Shown: positions 14,285-24,300 of the stretch, one piece after another
Numbering within the stretch: the first letter of the stretch is position 1
Layout of the letters: every line of letters starts with the position of its first letter
NCBI RefSeq assembly: GCF_000154845.1
Contig: NZ_DS981477.1
Span: forward strand, 1 to 32,107
Reading direction: 5' to 3'
Length of the DNA stretch: 32,107 nucleotides
From: Phocaeicola coprocola DSM 17136
Lineage (GTDB): Bacteria > Bacteroidota > Bacteroidia > Bacteroidales > Bacteroidaceae
Notes under the pieces: generated by a model
The model's database searches: none
Seen by the model: only the letters and a program-made list of their open reading frames with translations
What the model was told of the DNA's origin: nothing
Position numbers and translations under genes: made by a program

Positions 14285-17200
14285 AGTTGTTGAAAGTAAT
14301 CATGTATAACCTGGCTTCGCTCGAGGGAGAACAGGTGATTGATTTTGAGAGTGAACCTTTACGGAGTGCCGATTTGTTTTCCATCGTAGGTGAAACGGGA
14401 AGCGGAAAGTCGACCATTCTGGATGCTGTCTGTCTGGCATTGTACGGGCTTGCTCCTCGTTTTTATGGGGCAGATAATTTCGATTATTATCATACCGAGC
14501 GTCCGAATAACGATCAGGTGCTCGATCCTGACGACCCGCGTAACATTCTTCGCAAGGGTACGAAGGAGTGTTTTGCCGAAGTGGTGTTTCTGGCGCGCGA
14601 CGGTTTCCGCTATCGTGCCCGCTGGTCGTGTTCCATAGCCCGCATCAATTATACGCGTCCGGAGCGCAGGCTGTACCGGATAGCAGTGGACGAAGCGGGA
14701 AGAACCAGCGAGAAGGAAGTGGAAATAACCGGAGGGGGACGTCAGAAGCGCGGACATAAGAATATCAACAATGAGGGGCTCGACCGCATTATCGGTCTGG
14801 ATTACGGACAGTTTACCCGTACGGTGATGCTGGCGCAGAATTCGTTTGCCAATTTTGTCAAGGCGGACGACAAGGATAAGGCTGTCTTGCTGGAAAAGCT
14901 GACCGGAACGGAACTTTATACGGCTGTTGCCCGTAAGATTTATGAGTTTTATAAGGAGGCGGAAGCTGCTTATAATGAGGTGTTCAATCAGGTAAAGGCT
15001 TTTGCCGTACATCAGCTGTCCGACGAAAAGCTGGCGGAAGTGGAAACGCGTAAGGGGGAGTTGGACGCCAGTTTCCGTATCTTGCAGGCTGAACTCCAGA
15101 AGTTGAAGGATCAGCAGAAATGGTATGCAGACTTGTGTGCGCTGGAGGTGGCTTTTGCTGGTGAGGAAGCAAAATGGAGACAGGCTTCGGAAAAGGCACA
15201 GAACTTGCAGCCGGTACGGGACGAGTTGCGGATGCTCGATGAGGTGGCTCCTGTACGCGATGTATATCAGACTTACATGAATCTGCAACGTGAACTGAAA
15301 GAGCTGACAGAGGAAGTCGGTAGGAAACAATTGCAGTGTAGTGCGCTGGAAAAGGAAGAGGCTGAGAAGCGGAAACTTTTACTGGATGTAAAAGAAAATT
15401 ACAATGTAGTCCGTGAGAAACAAGAGCAGATGCTTCCGCTGGTGACGGCAGCCCGTAAGCAGAAGGTGGAGCTGGACGCACAGCAGGCTACCGTGACTCG
15501 CCTGAAAGAGGAGGAAAGTTTGCTGGCGAAGAAGGAAGAATTGCTGAGAAAGGAGCAGGCGGAAAATGAGCTTCAGGTAGCGGAGTTGCAGAAGCGGCAG
15601 GCGGAAGCGGAACGGATGTTGGCGGAACTGATACCACACCGTGATATGCTGGAAAACAAGAATGCGGTTTCCGACAGGCTGGAGTCGCTTTATAAGGCTG
15701 TAAAGCGTTGGCAAAAAGAGTCTGAAGACTGGAAGAAAAACGGTATCGAGCTGGAAAATCAGCAGCTGGTATGCCGGGAAGAAGAGAATCGTTTGCAGAA
15801 ATCGGATGAGGAACTGGTTCTGTGTCGGGAGAGTATCCGGCAGAAAACACAGGCACTGGCTGGTGTGAATGTAGAGGCATTGCAGCAGCGGATGGCGGAT
15901 GTGACGAAATGTTATACCGATTTGGAACGACTGAAAAAGTTGCAGGCGGCGGTAATGGAACGCCGGAAGAGTCTGTCGGAAAATCGGCTTGCGTCTGAAC
16001 AAATAACTAAAGAACTGGATGCCGCGATGCGTGAGATGAAGGTACTGACAACGGAACGTGAAGAGATAAACCGTCTGTTGCCCGGATTGGAGGAGGCGTG
16101 GCAACTGGCAAGCAGCCGGAGTGCCGAGCATATGCGTGCCGCGCTGAAACCGGGAGAACCTTGTCCGGTATGTGGTGCACGGGAGCATCCGTATGCCGAA
16201 GGAATAGCGGAAGTGTTGCAGCCTGTCAAGGAGGAGATTGCTCGTCGCCGCAAGCGACAGACGGAAATTGAGGAACGGCTGGATGCTTCTCCCGGCGGAT
16301 TGCGCCTGCTTTGTTCGGACCTGAACGGTAAGTTGTCGGCATTGCGTGAGGGAACCGGACGGCTGAATGCGGAACTGGCTGAGGCTGTCGGCGAATGGAC
16401 TACACTGGTTGTTGCTTATCCCGCTCTGCCTGCTGATGTTGTACGGGCAGATGCTCCTGCCTTGTCGGCTTTGCTGACGGCGGAATCGGAACGGATTGTG
16501 GTACAGGGTAAGCAGGTGCGTGCCGAACAGAATGCTTATCAGCAGGCACAGAATGAGCTGACTGCCATGCGCCGTACGTACGATGAGAATCAGGTTGTGT
16601 GTGCACGTCAGCGTGAAGAACTGCATCGCCGGACCGTGGAATTGAAACAACGGCAGGGACAGAGTGAGCAGAAGCGTGCGGAATTGCAGCAACTTGAACG
16701 TGCGAACAGTGATTTGCGTGAGGCATTGCGCCAGGAAATTTCGTTACCCAACTGGGAGCAGGCTTTCGAACAGGATTTCGGGAAGCTGGCAGACCGTTTG
16801 TCGGATATGTACGACAAGTATCGGGAGGCAACTCGTGTGCAGCAGGAATCGGTGGGTTTGCTGAACGAGCGGAAAGTCGCTTCCGGGGCGTTGGAGAAAC
16901 AGTTGGCCGAGTGTCTGGCAGCCATGAAGGAAAACAAGGAAGAGACTGCCGGGGCTGTACAGGTTTATGAGGCAAAGCTGAAGGCTTATATGCAGGTGCT
17001 GGGCGGTGCTGATCCGGATGAAACGGAACGTACGCTGAAACTGCAACTGGAGGAAGCGGAGAAACAGGTGCAGCTTGCTGATAAGGCTCACAGTGAGATG
17101 GCCGAATCGTACAGCCGGCTGTCGGGGTTCGTGAAGGCTGCCGAGGAACAGTATCGGAAGAAGCAGGCTGACTGCATGGCTGCGCAACGTGGAGTGGAAG

Positions 17201-18099
17201 ATTTCATCATGCGTTACAATGAGTCGGCAGAGCATGTGGGTGTTCTTTCGAAAGAACGGCTGGATATGTGCTTCTCGCCTTCGGCAGACTGGAACGGAAA
17301 GCGTGAACAGGTGCGGCTGGCGGATGAGGAGGTAAAATGGTGTCAGGGACAGATGGAAGCACGCCGGAAAGCGATGGAAGCTCATCGCGACTTGCAGGTT
17401 ATGCCGCTGGAACAGTCGGGTGAAGATACCAGTCCGACGGCTGTGCTACAGGAGGAGATGCAAAAGGTACAATGTGCATTGGATGAACTCGACAAGGAGC
17501 GTTTGCAGGTGGGCGGTATGCTGATGGCGCATCGCCGGAGTGTGGAACAGATGCTGTCGGCAGGCGAAGAACTTGAACGCAGGCGGAAGGCGTATCAGGA
17601 CTGGAAAGAGCTGAATGATATTTTGGGAAATGCCAACGGCGACAAGTTCCGCGAAACGGCGCAATGCTTTACGCTGCGCTTCCTGATACGTCAGGCCAAC
17701 GAACAGCTTCGGATGTTGAATCACCGGTATAGTCTGGAACAGGTGAGGGATTCGTTGGGAATCCGTGTCATCGATCACGACCGGGCGGATGAGGTTCGTA
17801 ACATCAGTTCGCTTTCGGGTGGGGAAACTTTCCTGATCAGTCTGGCACTTGCTCTGGGACTCTCGTCGCTTTCGTCGCGTAACATTCCGATGTGCAACTT
17901 GTTCGTGGACGAAGGTTTCGGTACGCTCGACAGCAACAGCCTGAATATGGTAATAGATGCCCTGTCGAGCTTGCAGTCGATGCAGGGGAAGAAAGTCGGA
18001 GTCATCAGCCATACGGCAGAGATGCGTGAACGGATCCGTACGCAGATCCGGGTTGTTAAGGTCGGCTCGGGAGGGCGGAGCGCGCTCGAAATAGTATAA
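14281..18099 (+). CDS. sbcC: Exonuclease subunit SbcC
   Basis: ATPase subunit of the SbcCD nuclease, a Rad50-like SMC protein. Walker A is VGETGSGKST (about residues 36-45). Two very long heptad-rich coiled coils (about 180-600 and 660-1090) flank the zinc hook CPVC (Cys628 and Cys631), which sits almost exactly at the protein's middle. The C-terminal lobe has the signature SSLSGGETFLISLALALG, Walker B NLFVDEGFGTLDS and a distal ISHTAEM. At 1272 residues it is longer than the roughly 1050 of the E. coli protein; the added length is in the coiled-coil arms. It is the last gene of its operon, followed by a hairpin terminator at 18151. Confidence 0.96.
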   Translation: MKLLKVIMYNLASLEGEQVIDFESEPLRSADLFSIVGETGSGKSTILDAVCLALYGLAPRFYGADNFDYYHTERPNNDQVLDPDDPRNILRKGTKECFAEVVFLARDGFRYRARWSCSIARINYTRPERRLYRIAVDEAGRTSEKEVEITGGGRQKRGHKNINNEGLDRIIGLDYGQFTRTVMLAQNSFANFVKADDKDKAVLLEKLTGTELYTAVARKIYEFYKEAEAAYNEVFNQVKAFAVHQLSDEKLAEVETRKGELDASFRILQAELQKLKDQQKWYADLCALEVAFAGEEAKWRQASEKAQNLQPVRDELRMLDEVAPVRDVYQTYMNLQRELKELTEEVGRKQLQCSALEKEEAEKRKLLLDVKENYNVVREKQEQMLPLVTAARKQKVELDAQQATVTRLKEEESLLAKKEELLRKEQAENELQVAELQKRQAEAERMLAELIPHRDMLENKNAVSDRLESLYKAVKRWQKESEDWKKNGIELENQQLVCREEENRLQKSDEELVLCRESIRQKTQALAGVNVEALQQRMADVTKCYTDLERLKKLQAAVMERRKSLSENRLASEQITKELDAAMREMKVLTTEREEINRLLPGLEEAWQLASSRSAEHMRAALKPGEPCPVCGAREHPYAEGIAEVLQPVKEEIARRRKRQTEIEERLDASPGGLRLLCSDLNGKLSALREGTGRLNAELAEAVGEWTTLVVAYPALPADVVRADAPALSALLTAESERIVVQGKQVRAEQNAYQQAQNELTAMRRTYDENQVVCARQREELHRRTVELKQRQGQSEQKRAELQQLERANSDLREALRQEISLPNWEQAFEQDFGKLADRLSDMYDKYREATRVQQESVGLLNERKVASGALEKQLAECLAAMKENKEETAGAVQVYEAKLKAYMQVLGGADPDETERTLKLQLEEAEKQVQLADKAHSEMAESYSRLSGFVKAAEEQYRKKQADCMAAQRGVEDFIMRYNESAEHVGVLSKERLDMCFSPSADWNGKREQVRLADEEVKWCQGQMEARRKAMEAHRDLQVMPLEQSGEDTSPTAVLQEEMQKVQCALDELDKERLQVGGMLMAHRRSVEQMLSAGEELERRRKAYQDWKELNDILGNANGDKFRETAQCFTLRFLIRQANEQLRMLNHRYSLEQVRDSLGIRVIDHDRADEVRNISSLSGGETFLISLALALGLSSLSSRNIPMCNLFVDEGFGTLDSNSLNMVIDALSSLQSMQGKKVGVISHTAEMRERIRTQIRVVKVGSGGRSALEIV

Positions 18100-18150
18100 T
18101 CGGAATGCCTGTTGAAGGCCGGGCTTGAATCCGTTAATTTGTCTTTTTGA

Positions 18151-18196
18151 ATAAAAGCTCTGTATATTAAAGCAATATCAGGGCTTTTATCTTTTT
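18151..18196 (+). terminator. Intrinsic terminator of the sbcDC operon
   Basis: ATAAAAGCTCTG (18151-18162) pairs with CAGGGCTTTTAT (18179-18190), with one G-U pair. A further short AT stem lies in the loop, followed by CTTTTT. Confidence 0.85.
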
Positions 18197-18335
18197 ATAT
18201 AAGAGTATATAATAGGGACATTTTTGTCTTCTGACCTGAATTTCGCATTTTTTGATTAGCCCTTATTGGGTTGCGTACTGTCTTTTTTTGTTATTTTGTA
18301 CATATCAATTTTAAATCAGACGTAAATAAATAACT

Positions 18336-21300
18336 ATGAAACAACCTGTTGTATTATTTGCCTCCCTGTGCTTTCTGGCATCGGAGGCGATGCAAGCTCA
18401 AAACGCTCAGAATTCTCCGAAAGCGTATGTCGTATCAGACGCACACCTGGATACACAATGGAACTGGGATATCCAGACAACCATTCAAGAGTATGTATGG
18501 AATACGCTGAACCAAAATCTGTTTCTTCTCCGTAAGTACCCCGACTATGTTTTTAACTTTGAAGGTGCTGTGAAATATTCCTGGATGAAAGAATATTTCC
18601 CGACACGTTATGAGGAGTTGAAGCAGCGGGTAAAGGAAGGACGCTGGCATGTCACCGGAAGCAGCTGGGATGCCAATGATGTTCTGGTTCCTTCAGCCGA
18701 ATCGGTGCTCCGTAATATTTTGTACGGGCAGAATTATTATCGGACTGAGTTCGGAACAGAGAGTACGGATATCTTTTTGCCCGACTGCTTTGGCTTTGGG
18801 TGGACACTGCCGTCGCTGGCTCATCACTGTGGGCTGATAGGCTTTTCTTCACAAAAGCTAGGCTGGCGCAATCATCCTTTTTATGGCGACAAAAAATATC
18901 CGTTTACCATCGGACTGTGGAAGGGTATTGATGGCAATCAGATCATGTTTGCGCATGGTTATGACTATGGTCACCGTTTTAAGGATGAGGATTTGTCGGA
19001 CAGTGAAGAATTGAAGCAACTGGTAAAGGAAAGTCCGCTGAGTACCGTTTACCGTTATTATGGAACCGGTGATATGGGAGGTGCACCTACAATCATTTCC
19101 GTACGTGCTGTCGAAAAGGGAGTAAAAGGCTCTGGCGACATCGAGGTGGTCAGTGCTACCAGCGATCAGCTTTATAAAGATTATGCAGGAAAGCATGAGC
19201 AGCTTCCGGTATTCGACGGTGAATTGCTGATGGATGTACACGGCACGGGCTGCTATACTTCGCAGGCTGCCATGAAATGGTATAACCGTCAGAATGAACT
19301 GCTGGGTGACGCGGCCGAACGTGCGGCTGTGGCGGCAGAGTGGCTGAACCAGGGAAATTATCCGAAGTCGGAACTTGAAACTTCGTGGAAGCGCTTCCTT
19401 TTCCATCAGTTTCATGATGACCTGACAGGTACGAGCATACCGCGGGCGTATGAATTTTCATGGAATGATGAGCTTATTTCGCTAAAGCAATTTTCGGATG
19501 TGCTGACTTCTTCTGTCAATGGGGTGAGCCGTTTGCTGGATACGAATGTAAAAGGTACTCCGGTAGTGCTGTATAACGCGCTGGGATTTGCGGTAAACGA
19601 TCTTGCCGAGATAGAAGTTGAATTTGCAAAAGCTCCCAAGGGTATTGCCGTGTATAATGCCGAAGGCAAGAAGGTGGCTTCACAGTATCTGGGTTATCAG
19701 GACGGTAAAGCACATATATTGGTTGAGGCTTCTGTGCCGGCTACTGGATATGCGGTTTATGATGTACGTACTTCGGGAGCCGGAGTGCAGACCGTAAAAC
19801 AACAGCATGCGGATACCTTGGAGAACTCATGTTATAAACTGTCTTTTGACGCGAACGGAGATATTGTTTCGTTGCTGGATAAGCGTAACGGAAAAGAACT
19901 GGTGGCATCGGGAAAAGCTATCCGTCTGGCATTGTTTACAGAAAACGAATCTTTTGAATGGCCTGCATGGGAGGTGTTGAAAAAAACATTAGACCGTGAA
20001 CCTGTTTCTATCACCCATGGAGTGAAACTGACCTTGGTGGAAGACGGTGACTTGCGTAAATCTATCTGTATTGAGAAAAAACATGGCGAGTCAGTGTTCC
20101 GTCAGTATGTCCGCCTGTACGAAGGGACCCGCGCACCGCGTATCGATTTTTACAATGAGATAGACTGGTGCTCTACAAATGCGTTGCTGAAAGCGGAATT
20201 CCCGCTTGCTGTGTCTAATCCGAATGCTACTTATGACTTGTCTTTGGGTAGTGTGCAGCGTGGAAATAATACAGTGACAGCGTATGAGGTTTACGGACAT
20301 TACTGGGCTGATTTGACCGACCGCAAGGGGGACTATGGAGTTTCTATTATGAATAACGGAAAATACGGATGGGATAAACCTTCGGACAATACGCTCCGTC
20401 TTACTTTGCTCCATACGCCCAAGACTGACAAGGGATATACTTATCAGGACAGACAGGACTTTGGTTATCACACATTTACTTACAGCCTGCTTCCTCACCA
20501 GGGTGAGCTTGACAAGGCTGAAGTGGTATCGAAGGCAGAGGTGCTGAACCAGACATTGAAAGCCTTCCAGACAGATAAGCATAAAGGTGAAATGGGACGT
20601 ACTTTCTCGATGGTATCGTCGGACAATCCGAACGTGATAATCAAGGCATTGAAGAAAGCTGTCGATGCTGATGAATATGTGGTACGTGTATATGATGTAG
20701 CCGGTAAGGGAACTCAATCGGCCAGATTGACGTTTGCCGGTAAACTTGTGGAGGCTGTTGAAACCGACGGAACAGAGAAGGAAATTGCTAAAGCCGGTTT
20801 CAGCGATAATACGCTGGAGGTTACAGTTAAGCCTTTCTCTTTGAAAACATATAAGATCCGTTTGGCTGAATCGGGTATGGAGGTACATCAGCCGAAATGT
20901 CTGGCACTTAATCTTCCATACGACAAGAAGTGTGCTACTTATAACGAATTCCGTAGTGAGGCCGATTTCGAGTCCGGTTATAGCTATGCGGCTGAATTGC
21001 TTCCCGATTCGATAACGGTAGATCAGGTAACTTTCCGTCTTGGTGAACAGGAAGCTTACAACGGCTTGTCGTGCAAGAATGATACAATTGAGATTCCTGA
21101 AGGCTATAATCGTCTGTATTTCCTTGCAGCTGCCGCTTCTGTTGAGGACCAGCGTTTACAGATTGCCTGCGGAAAGCAGACTTCGGAGTTTGTCGTTCCT
21201 TCTTATACAGGATTTGTCGGTCAATGGGGACATGAGGGACATACTACCGGCTATTTGAAACCGGCCCAGATTGCTTATGTCGGAACTCATCGTCATGCGT

Positions 21301-21944
21301 CGGATGGAGATTGTCCTTACGAGTTTACTTATATGTTCAAATTCGGTATGGATATACCTAAGGGTGTCCGCTCTGTTGTTTTGCCCCAGAATGAGAATGT
21401 AGTGATTTTTGCCGCTACGGCCGTTGCTGAAGACCGTTCGCCGGTAAAACCATCGACAAAATTATTCCGTACAAACAACCATGAGGAACTGTCGGAACTT
21501 GTATCTGGCAACAAAATGATTTCGGGTGAAAATCTGCTGAAAAATGCAAAACTGACAAGATGGTCGGCTTATGTAAATGAAAAGGAACGTCCGCAGGCTG
21601 CTGTAGATGGCGACTTGTCGACTAAATGGTGTGACATTGCCGGACTACCTAGTTTCCTGGAATTTGATTTGGGCAAGGCTGAGAAACTGACAGGGTGGAA
21701 AGTTGTGAATGCCGGTAAGGAAAATGGATCTTTCATTACGAGCCAGTGTTTCCTTATGGGAAGAAACTCTGTTGACGAAGACTGGCAAACAGTGGATTTC
21801 TTCGACGGTAACCGCAGCAATGTAGTATTGCGTACAATCACTTCGGACAAGGCATATCGCTATCTCCGTATGGTTGTGACCAGAGGAACACAGGCTGCTT
21901 CGTCGAAAGATGTACGCATTTACGAGGTAGAGGTTTACCGGTAA
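18336..21944 (+). CDS. Secreted GH38 alpha-mannosidase with C-terminal F5/8-type C domain
   Basis: A 1202-residue exported enzyme predicted to remove alpha-linked mannose from glycans. Signal peptide residues 1-21 (MKQPVVLFASLCFLASEAMQ). The GH38 catalytic domain starts at once: zinc ligands in DAHLDTQWNWD (His37, Asp39) and the likely nucleophile Asp150 in FLPDCFGFGWTLPS. A His-rich FHQFHDDLTGTS follows near residue 355, then the middle helical and C-terminal beta domains. The last approximately 135 residues (from about ENLLKNAKLTRWSAYV) form an F5/8-type C, discoidin-like domain that usually binds carbohydrate. It is paired with the next gene, which has the same terminal domain. No SusC/SusD pair or sensor is present in the window, so it is not an obvious utilisation locus. 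Upstream -7 signal is weak. Host N-glycans or mucin are likely substrates, by inference. Confidence 0.92.
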   Translation: MKQPVVLFASLCFLASEAMQAQNAQNSPKAYVVSDAHLDTQWNWDIQTTIQEYVWNTLNQNLFLLRKYPDYVFNFEGAVKYSWMKEYFPTRYEELKQRVKEGRWHVTGSSWDANDVLVPSAESVLRNILYGQNYYRTEFGTESTDIFLPDCFGFGWTLPSLAHHCGLIGFSSQKLGWRNHPFYGDKKYPFTIGLWKGIDGNQIMFAHGYDYGHRFKDEDLSDSEELKQLVKESPLSTVYRYYGTGDMGGAPTIISVRAVEKGVKGSGDIEVVSATSDQLYKDYAGKHEQLPVFDGELLMDVHGTGCYTSQAAMKWYNRQNELLGDAAERAAVAAEWLNQGNYPKSELETSWKRFLFHQFHDDLTGTSIPRAYEFSWNDELISLKQFSDVLTSSVNGVSRLLDTNVKGTPVVLYNALGFAVNDLAEIEVEFAKAPKGIAVYNAEGKKVASQYLGYQDGKAHILVEASVPATGYAVYDVRTSGAGVQTVKQQHADTLENSCYKLSFDANGDIVSLLDKRNGKELVASGKAIRLALFTENESFEWPAWEVLKKTLDREPVSITHGVKLTLVEDGDLRKSICIEKKHGESVFRQYVRLYEGTRAPRIDFYNEIDWCSTNALLKAEFPLAVSNPNATYDLSLGSVQRGNNTVTAYEVYGHYWADLTDRKGDYGVSIMNNGKYGWDKPSDNTLRLTLLHTPKTDKGYTYQDRQDFGYHTFTYSLLPHQGELDKAEVVSKAEVLNQTLKAFQTDKHKGEMGRTFSMVSSDNPNVIIKALKKAVDADEYVVRVYDVAGKGTQSARLTFAGKLVEAVETDGTEKEIAKAGFSDNTLEVTVKPFSLKTYKIRLAESGMEVHQPKCLALNLPYDKKCATYNEFRSEADFESGYSYAAELLPDSITVDQVTFRLGEQEAYNGLSCKNDTIEIPEGYNRLYFLAAAASVEDQRLQIACGKQTSEFVVPSYTGFVGQWGHEGHTTGYLKPAQIAYVGTHRHASDGDCPYEFTYMFKFGMDIPKGVRSVVLPQNENVVIFAATAVAEDRSPVKPSTKLFRTNNHEELSELVSGNKMISGENLLKNAKLTRWSAYVNEKERPQAAVDGDLSTKWCDIAGLPSFLEFDLGKAEKLTGWKVVNAGKENGSFITSQCFLMGRNSVDEDWQTVDFFDGNRSNVVLRTITSDKAYRYLRMVVTRGTQAASSKDVRIYEVEVYR

Positions 21945-21996
21945 TTGACTGTTAGTGAAATAATTGTTTGTTGTAAACAGATTAATAGCTTTGACT

Positions 21997-24078
21997 ATGA
22001 ATGGATTATCACGGTTTCTCAAAGTCACGCTAAAAGTTTGTATTCCGGTTTTTGCTGCTGTTTCGCTTTCTGCCCAGGGAGTAAACAAATATATTCCGGT
22101 AAGTAAGCATGTGAGCAATGATAATGGAATAACCTGGCCTTACGGACAGGTTATTCCACATTTTGCCATGCCGGCAGATACACTTGATGCCCTTGATATA
22201 CAAGAGGGAATTTCTGATGATGAAAAACTGATGTTTACTGTACTGCAGGGGCTTGTCAATAAAACTCATCCTCGTTTGTTCTTGTTTCAACCGGCGGGAG
22301 AGGGTAAGTACAAGTGGTCTGAAAAGCTTGGGCTATGTATGGATGAGCTGCCTCGTGCAAAACGTTTCGAACTGGTGAGGAAATATGCGGCAGAACTGGA
22401 CGGTGTAGTGCTTTATGATCCTTCTAAAAACATTCACTATGCCAATCTTGCTTCTACTGTTGCCGGAATCGAAAATTTGTTGCCTGTAACGCAGCCACTC
22501 CATCAGCTTTTGCTGAATGAGGGAATCAAGTTGCCTGTCCGGACAGACCTTACACGGTTGAATTTTACGCGTACTACTCAGATTTATGATTATCTGTACA
22601 AGTATTATTGGAAAAGATGTACTCACCGCCTTTTGGTGAGCCAACCGCCGGAGAGGGGATTTGTCCGTGATCTTGCCGTTGCGTCTGGAGCAGCTATAGT
22701 ATGGCTCGATGCCCGTAAATGGAATGAGAATGTGATTCTGCGGAAATTCCTGAAGGAGATGAAACCCGGGGAAAGTCTGGTTACCGGATGGTTTCCTGAG
22801 GAGCGTTCTGGGGTAGGGATGACAGCCGAGTATGGTCTTTCTACGATTCCTTCTGATTTTTATATGAATGCGACTGTTTATGCCGGAATGTCACAGCCGG
22901 TTCATTATCCGAAGGTTCCAAAGATGCCGGAACTGGAGAATAAAATATATTTGGCTCTTTTCTTGAGTGATGGTGACAACGTGCAGTATTGCCAGCATGC
23001 CATGTCGCAACTTTGGGATAAAGAAGGCAGAGGAAGTATTCCCATTAACTGGACAATCAGTCCGGGACTGGTAGACTTTGGACCTGCGTTGCTGAATTAT
23101 TATTATGATACAGCTACAGAAAACGACTGTTTTGCTTCCGGACCTTCCGGACTAGGGTATTCCCTGATTTATGACTCTCACAATTACATATGGAACAGCG
23201 ACAGCGGGGAAGCTATTTCACCTTATGTGAAATGGACTCAGCAATATCTGGAAAAAAGTGGGTTGAGGATTATAACCATATGGGATGAAATAAATGATGA
23301 ACAGCGAAGTGCTTATGCTCGCTATTGCCGTTATTTGTATGGACTTACATTACAGGATTGGGAACACCAGCCTTACAAACTGCCGACCTTAGTGCAAGAC
23401 CGTAATTTGCCGGTGATAGCCAATCTACCCTGCTATGCAAACGGAGTAGATGTCATTTACTCGTTCTGGCAAGATACGATAGCTAAATTTGATGGCTCAA
23501 AACCGCTTTTTCTTTCGGCACAAGGTGAGTCGTGGAAAATGGGACCGGATAATATTGTAGCACTGAAAGAACGTCTTGAGGCTCTTTCTCCGGGAAATAT
23601 TGTTATTTGTAGGGGAGATCATTTTTTTAATCTTTACAGAAAGGCAAACGGACTTCCTTTTAATTTGACGCTCTCTCCGGACGTTACGGTAAAGACGTCG
23701 CTTTCGAAGACATCTTCTGATCTGGTGGCCGATGGTTCTGCTGCTGAGAAACAGATGTGGGTTTCGGGTACGGATGACGGCAAAGCATGGATACAATTTG
23801 ATTTCAAGAAAAAGTATCTGATAAGCCGGTATGTAGTGCGCCATGCAGGAAACGTTGGATTGCCCGATTCGCTTAATACGCGGGATTTTAAACTGGAAGT
23901 AAGTAATGACGGAAAGAAGTGGGAAAGCGCTGACTATCAGTCTGGAAATACAATGCCTGTGACAGATGTCGATATTGTTCCGGTTAAGGCACGCTATATA
24001 CGTCTTTCCATAACAGACTCTGGTGAAGACCAGCGGGCCCGTATTGCCGATATCGAGATATATGGAAGTGTATTGTAG
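21997..24078 (+). CDS. Secreted GxGYxYP-family protein with F5/8-type C domain
   Basis: A 693-residue exported protein. I start at ATG 21997, which gives a signal peptide (MNGLSRFLKVTLKVCIPVFA, then AVSLSAQG); the TTG at 21964 would add 11 residues. The middle matches the Bacteroidetes GxGYxYP domain: ALFLSDGDNVQYCQHAM, WTISPGLVDFGPALLNYYY and SGPSGLGYSLIYDS, the last carrying the Gly-x-Gly-Tyr core, though the following x-Tyr-Pro part is altered here. The final approximately 130 residues are a discoidin-like F5/8-type C domain (from about TSSDLVADGSAAEK to ADIEIYGSVL). Members occur beside glycoside hydrolases and may be hydrolases themselves, but activity is unproven. It lies 52 bases behind the mannosidase, probably in the same transcript, and ends before a hairpin terminator. 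Confidence 0.85.
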   Translation: MNGLSRFLKVTLKVCIPVFAAVSLSAQGVNKYIPVSKHVSNDNGITWPYGQVIPHFAMPADTLDALDIQEGISDDEKLMFTVLQGLVNKTHPRLFLFQPAGEGKYKWSEKLGLCMDELPRAKRFELVRKYAAELDGVVLYDPSKNIHYANLASTVAGIENLLPVTQPLHQLLLNEGIKLPVRTDLTRLNFTRTTQIYDYLYKYYWKRCTHRLLVSQPPERGFVRDLAVASGAAIVWLDARKWNENVILRKFLKEMKPGESLVTGWFPEERSGVGMTAEYGLSTIPSDFYMNATVYAGMSQPVHYPKVPKMPELENKIYLALFLSDGDNVQYCQHAMSQLWDKEGRGSIPINWTISPGLVDFGPALLNYYYDTATENDCFASGPSGLGYSLIYDSHNYIWNSDSGEAISPYVKWTQQYLEKSGLRIITIWDEINDEQRSAYARYCRYLYGLTLQDWEHQPYKLPTLVQDRNLPVIANLPCYANGVDVIYSFWQDTIAKFDGSKPLFLSAQGESWKMGPDNIVALKERLEALSPGNIVICRGDHFFNLYRKANGLPFNLTLSPDVTVKTSLSKTSSDLVADGSAAEKQMWVSGTDDGKAWIQFDFKKKYLISRYVVRHAGNVGLPDSLNTRDFKLEVSNDGKKWESADYQSGNTMPVTDVDIVPVKARYIRLSITDSGEDQRARIADIEIYGSVL

Positions 24079-24230
24079 GTAGCTTTATGTTTATATGAGA
24101 AAATTCATCTGGCTTTTACGCTTATATATGCTTTAAGAAGCGATGAATCTTTTGGAAATATCTTGAAGACTTTCTGCCGAAGTGCATGAAACTTTAAGTA
24201 TGTTTCTGGGTTTGGTTTTAGTAATACAAT

Positions 24231-24266
24231 AAATCCTCTCTTGAGTTTTTCAGGAGAGGATTTTTT
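24231..24266 (+). terminator. Intrinsic terminator between converging transcripts
   Basis: AAATCCTCTC (24231-24240) pairs with GAGAGGATTT (24254-24263) and is followed by TTTTTT on the plus strand. On the minus strand the same hairpin is followed by an A/T-rich tail, so it may also end the PAP2 operon. The remaining gap (24079-24230) shows no gene. Confidence 0.85.
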
Positions 24267-24300
24267 ATCAGTATAGCGGTAGATTCTGCTGCTGTTTCTT

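Noticed and set aside
15379..16692. Minus-strand open frame of 437 codons opposite sbcC, with several similar ones nearby
   Set aside because: The composition is that of antisense coiled-coil coding sequence (runs of Leu, Phe, Gln, Arg) and the plus-strand SbcC motifs are unambiguous.
18197..18335. Possible promoter of the mannosidase (TTATTTTG region near 18290)
   Set aside because: The best candidate misses the TAnnTTTG consensus by spacing and no -33 box fits, so I did not list it.
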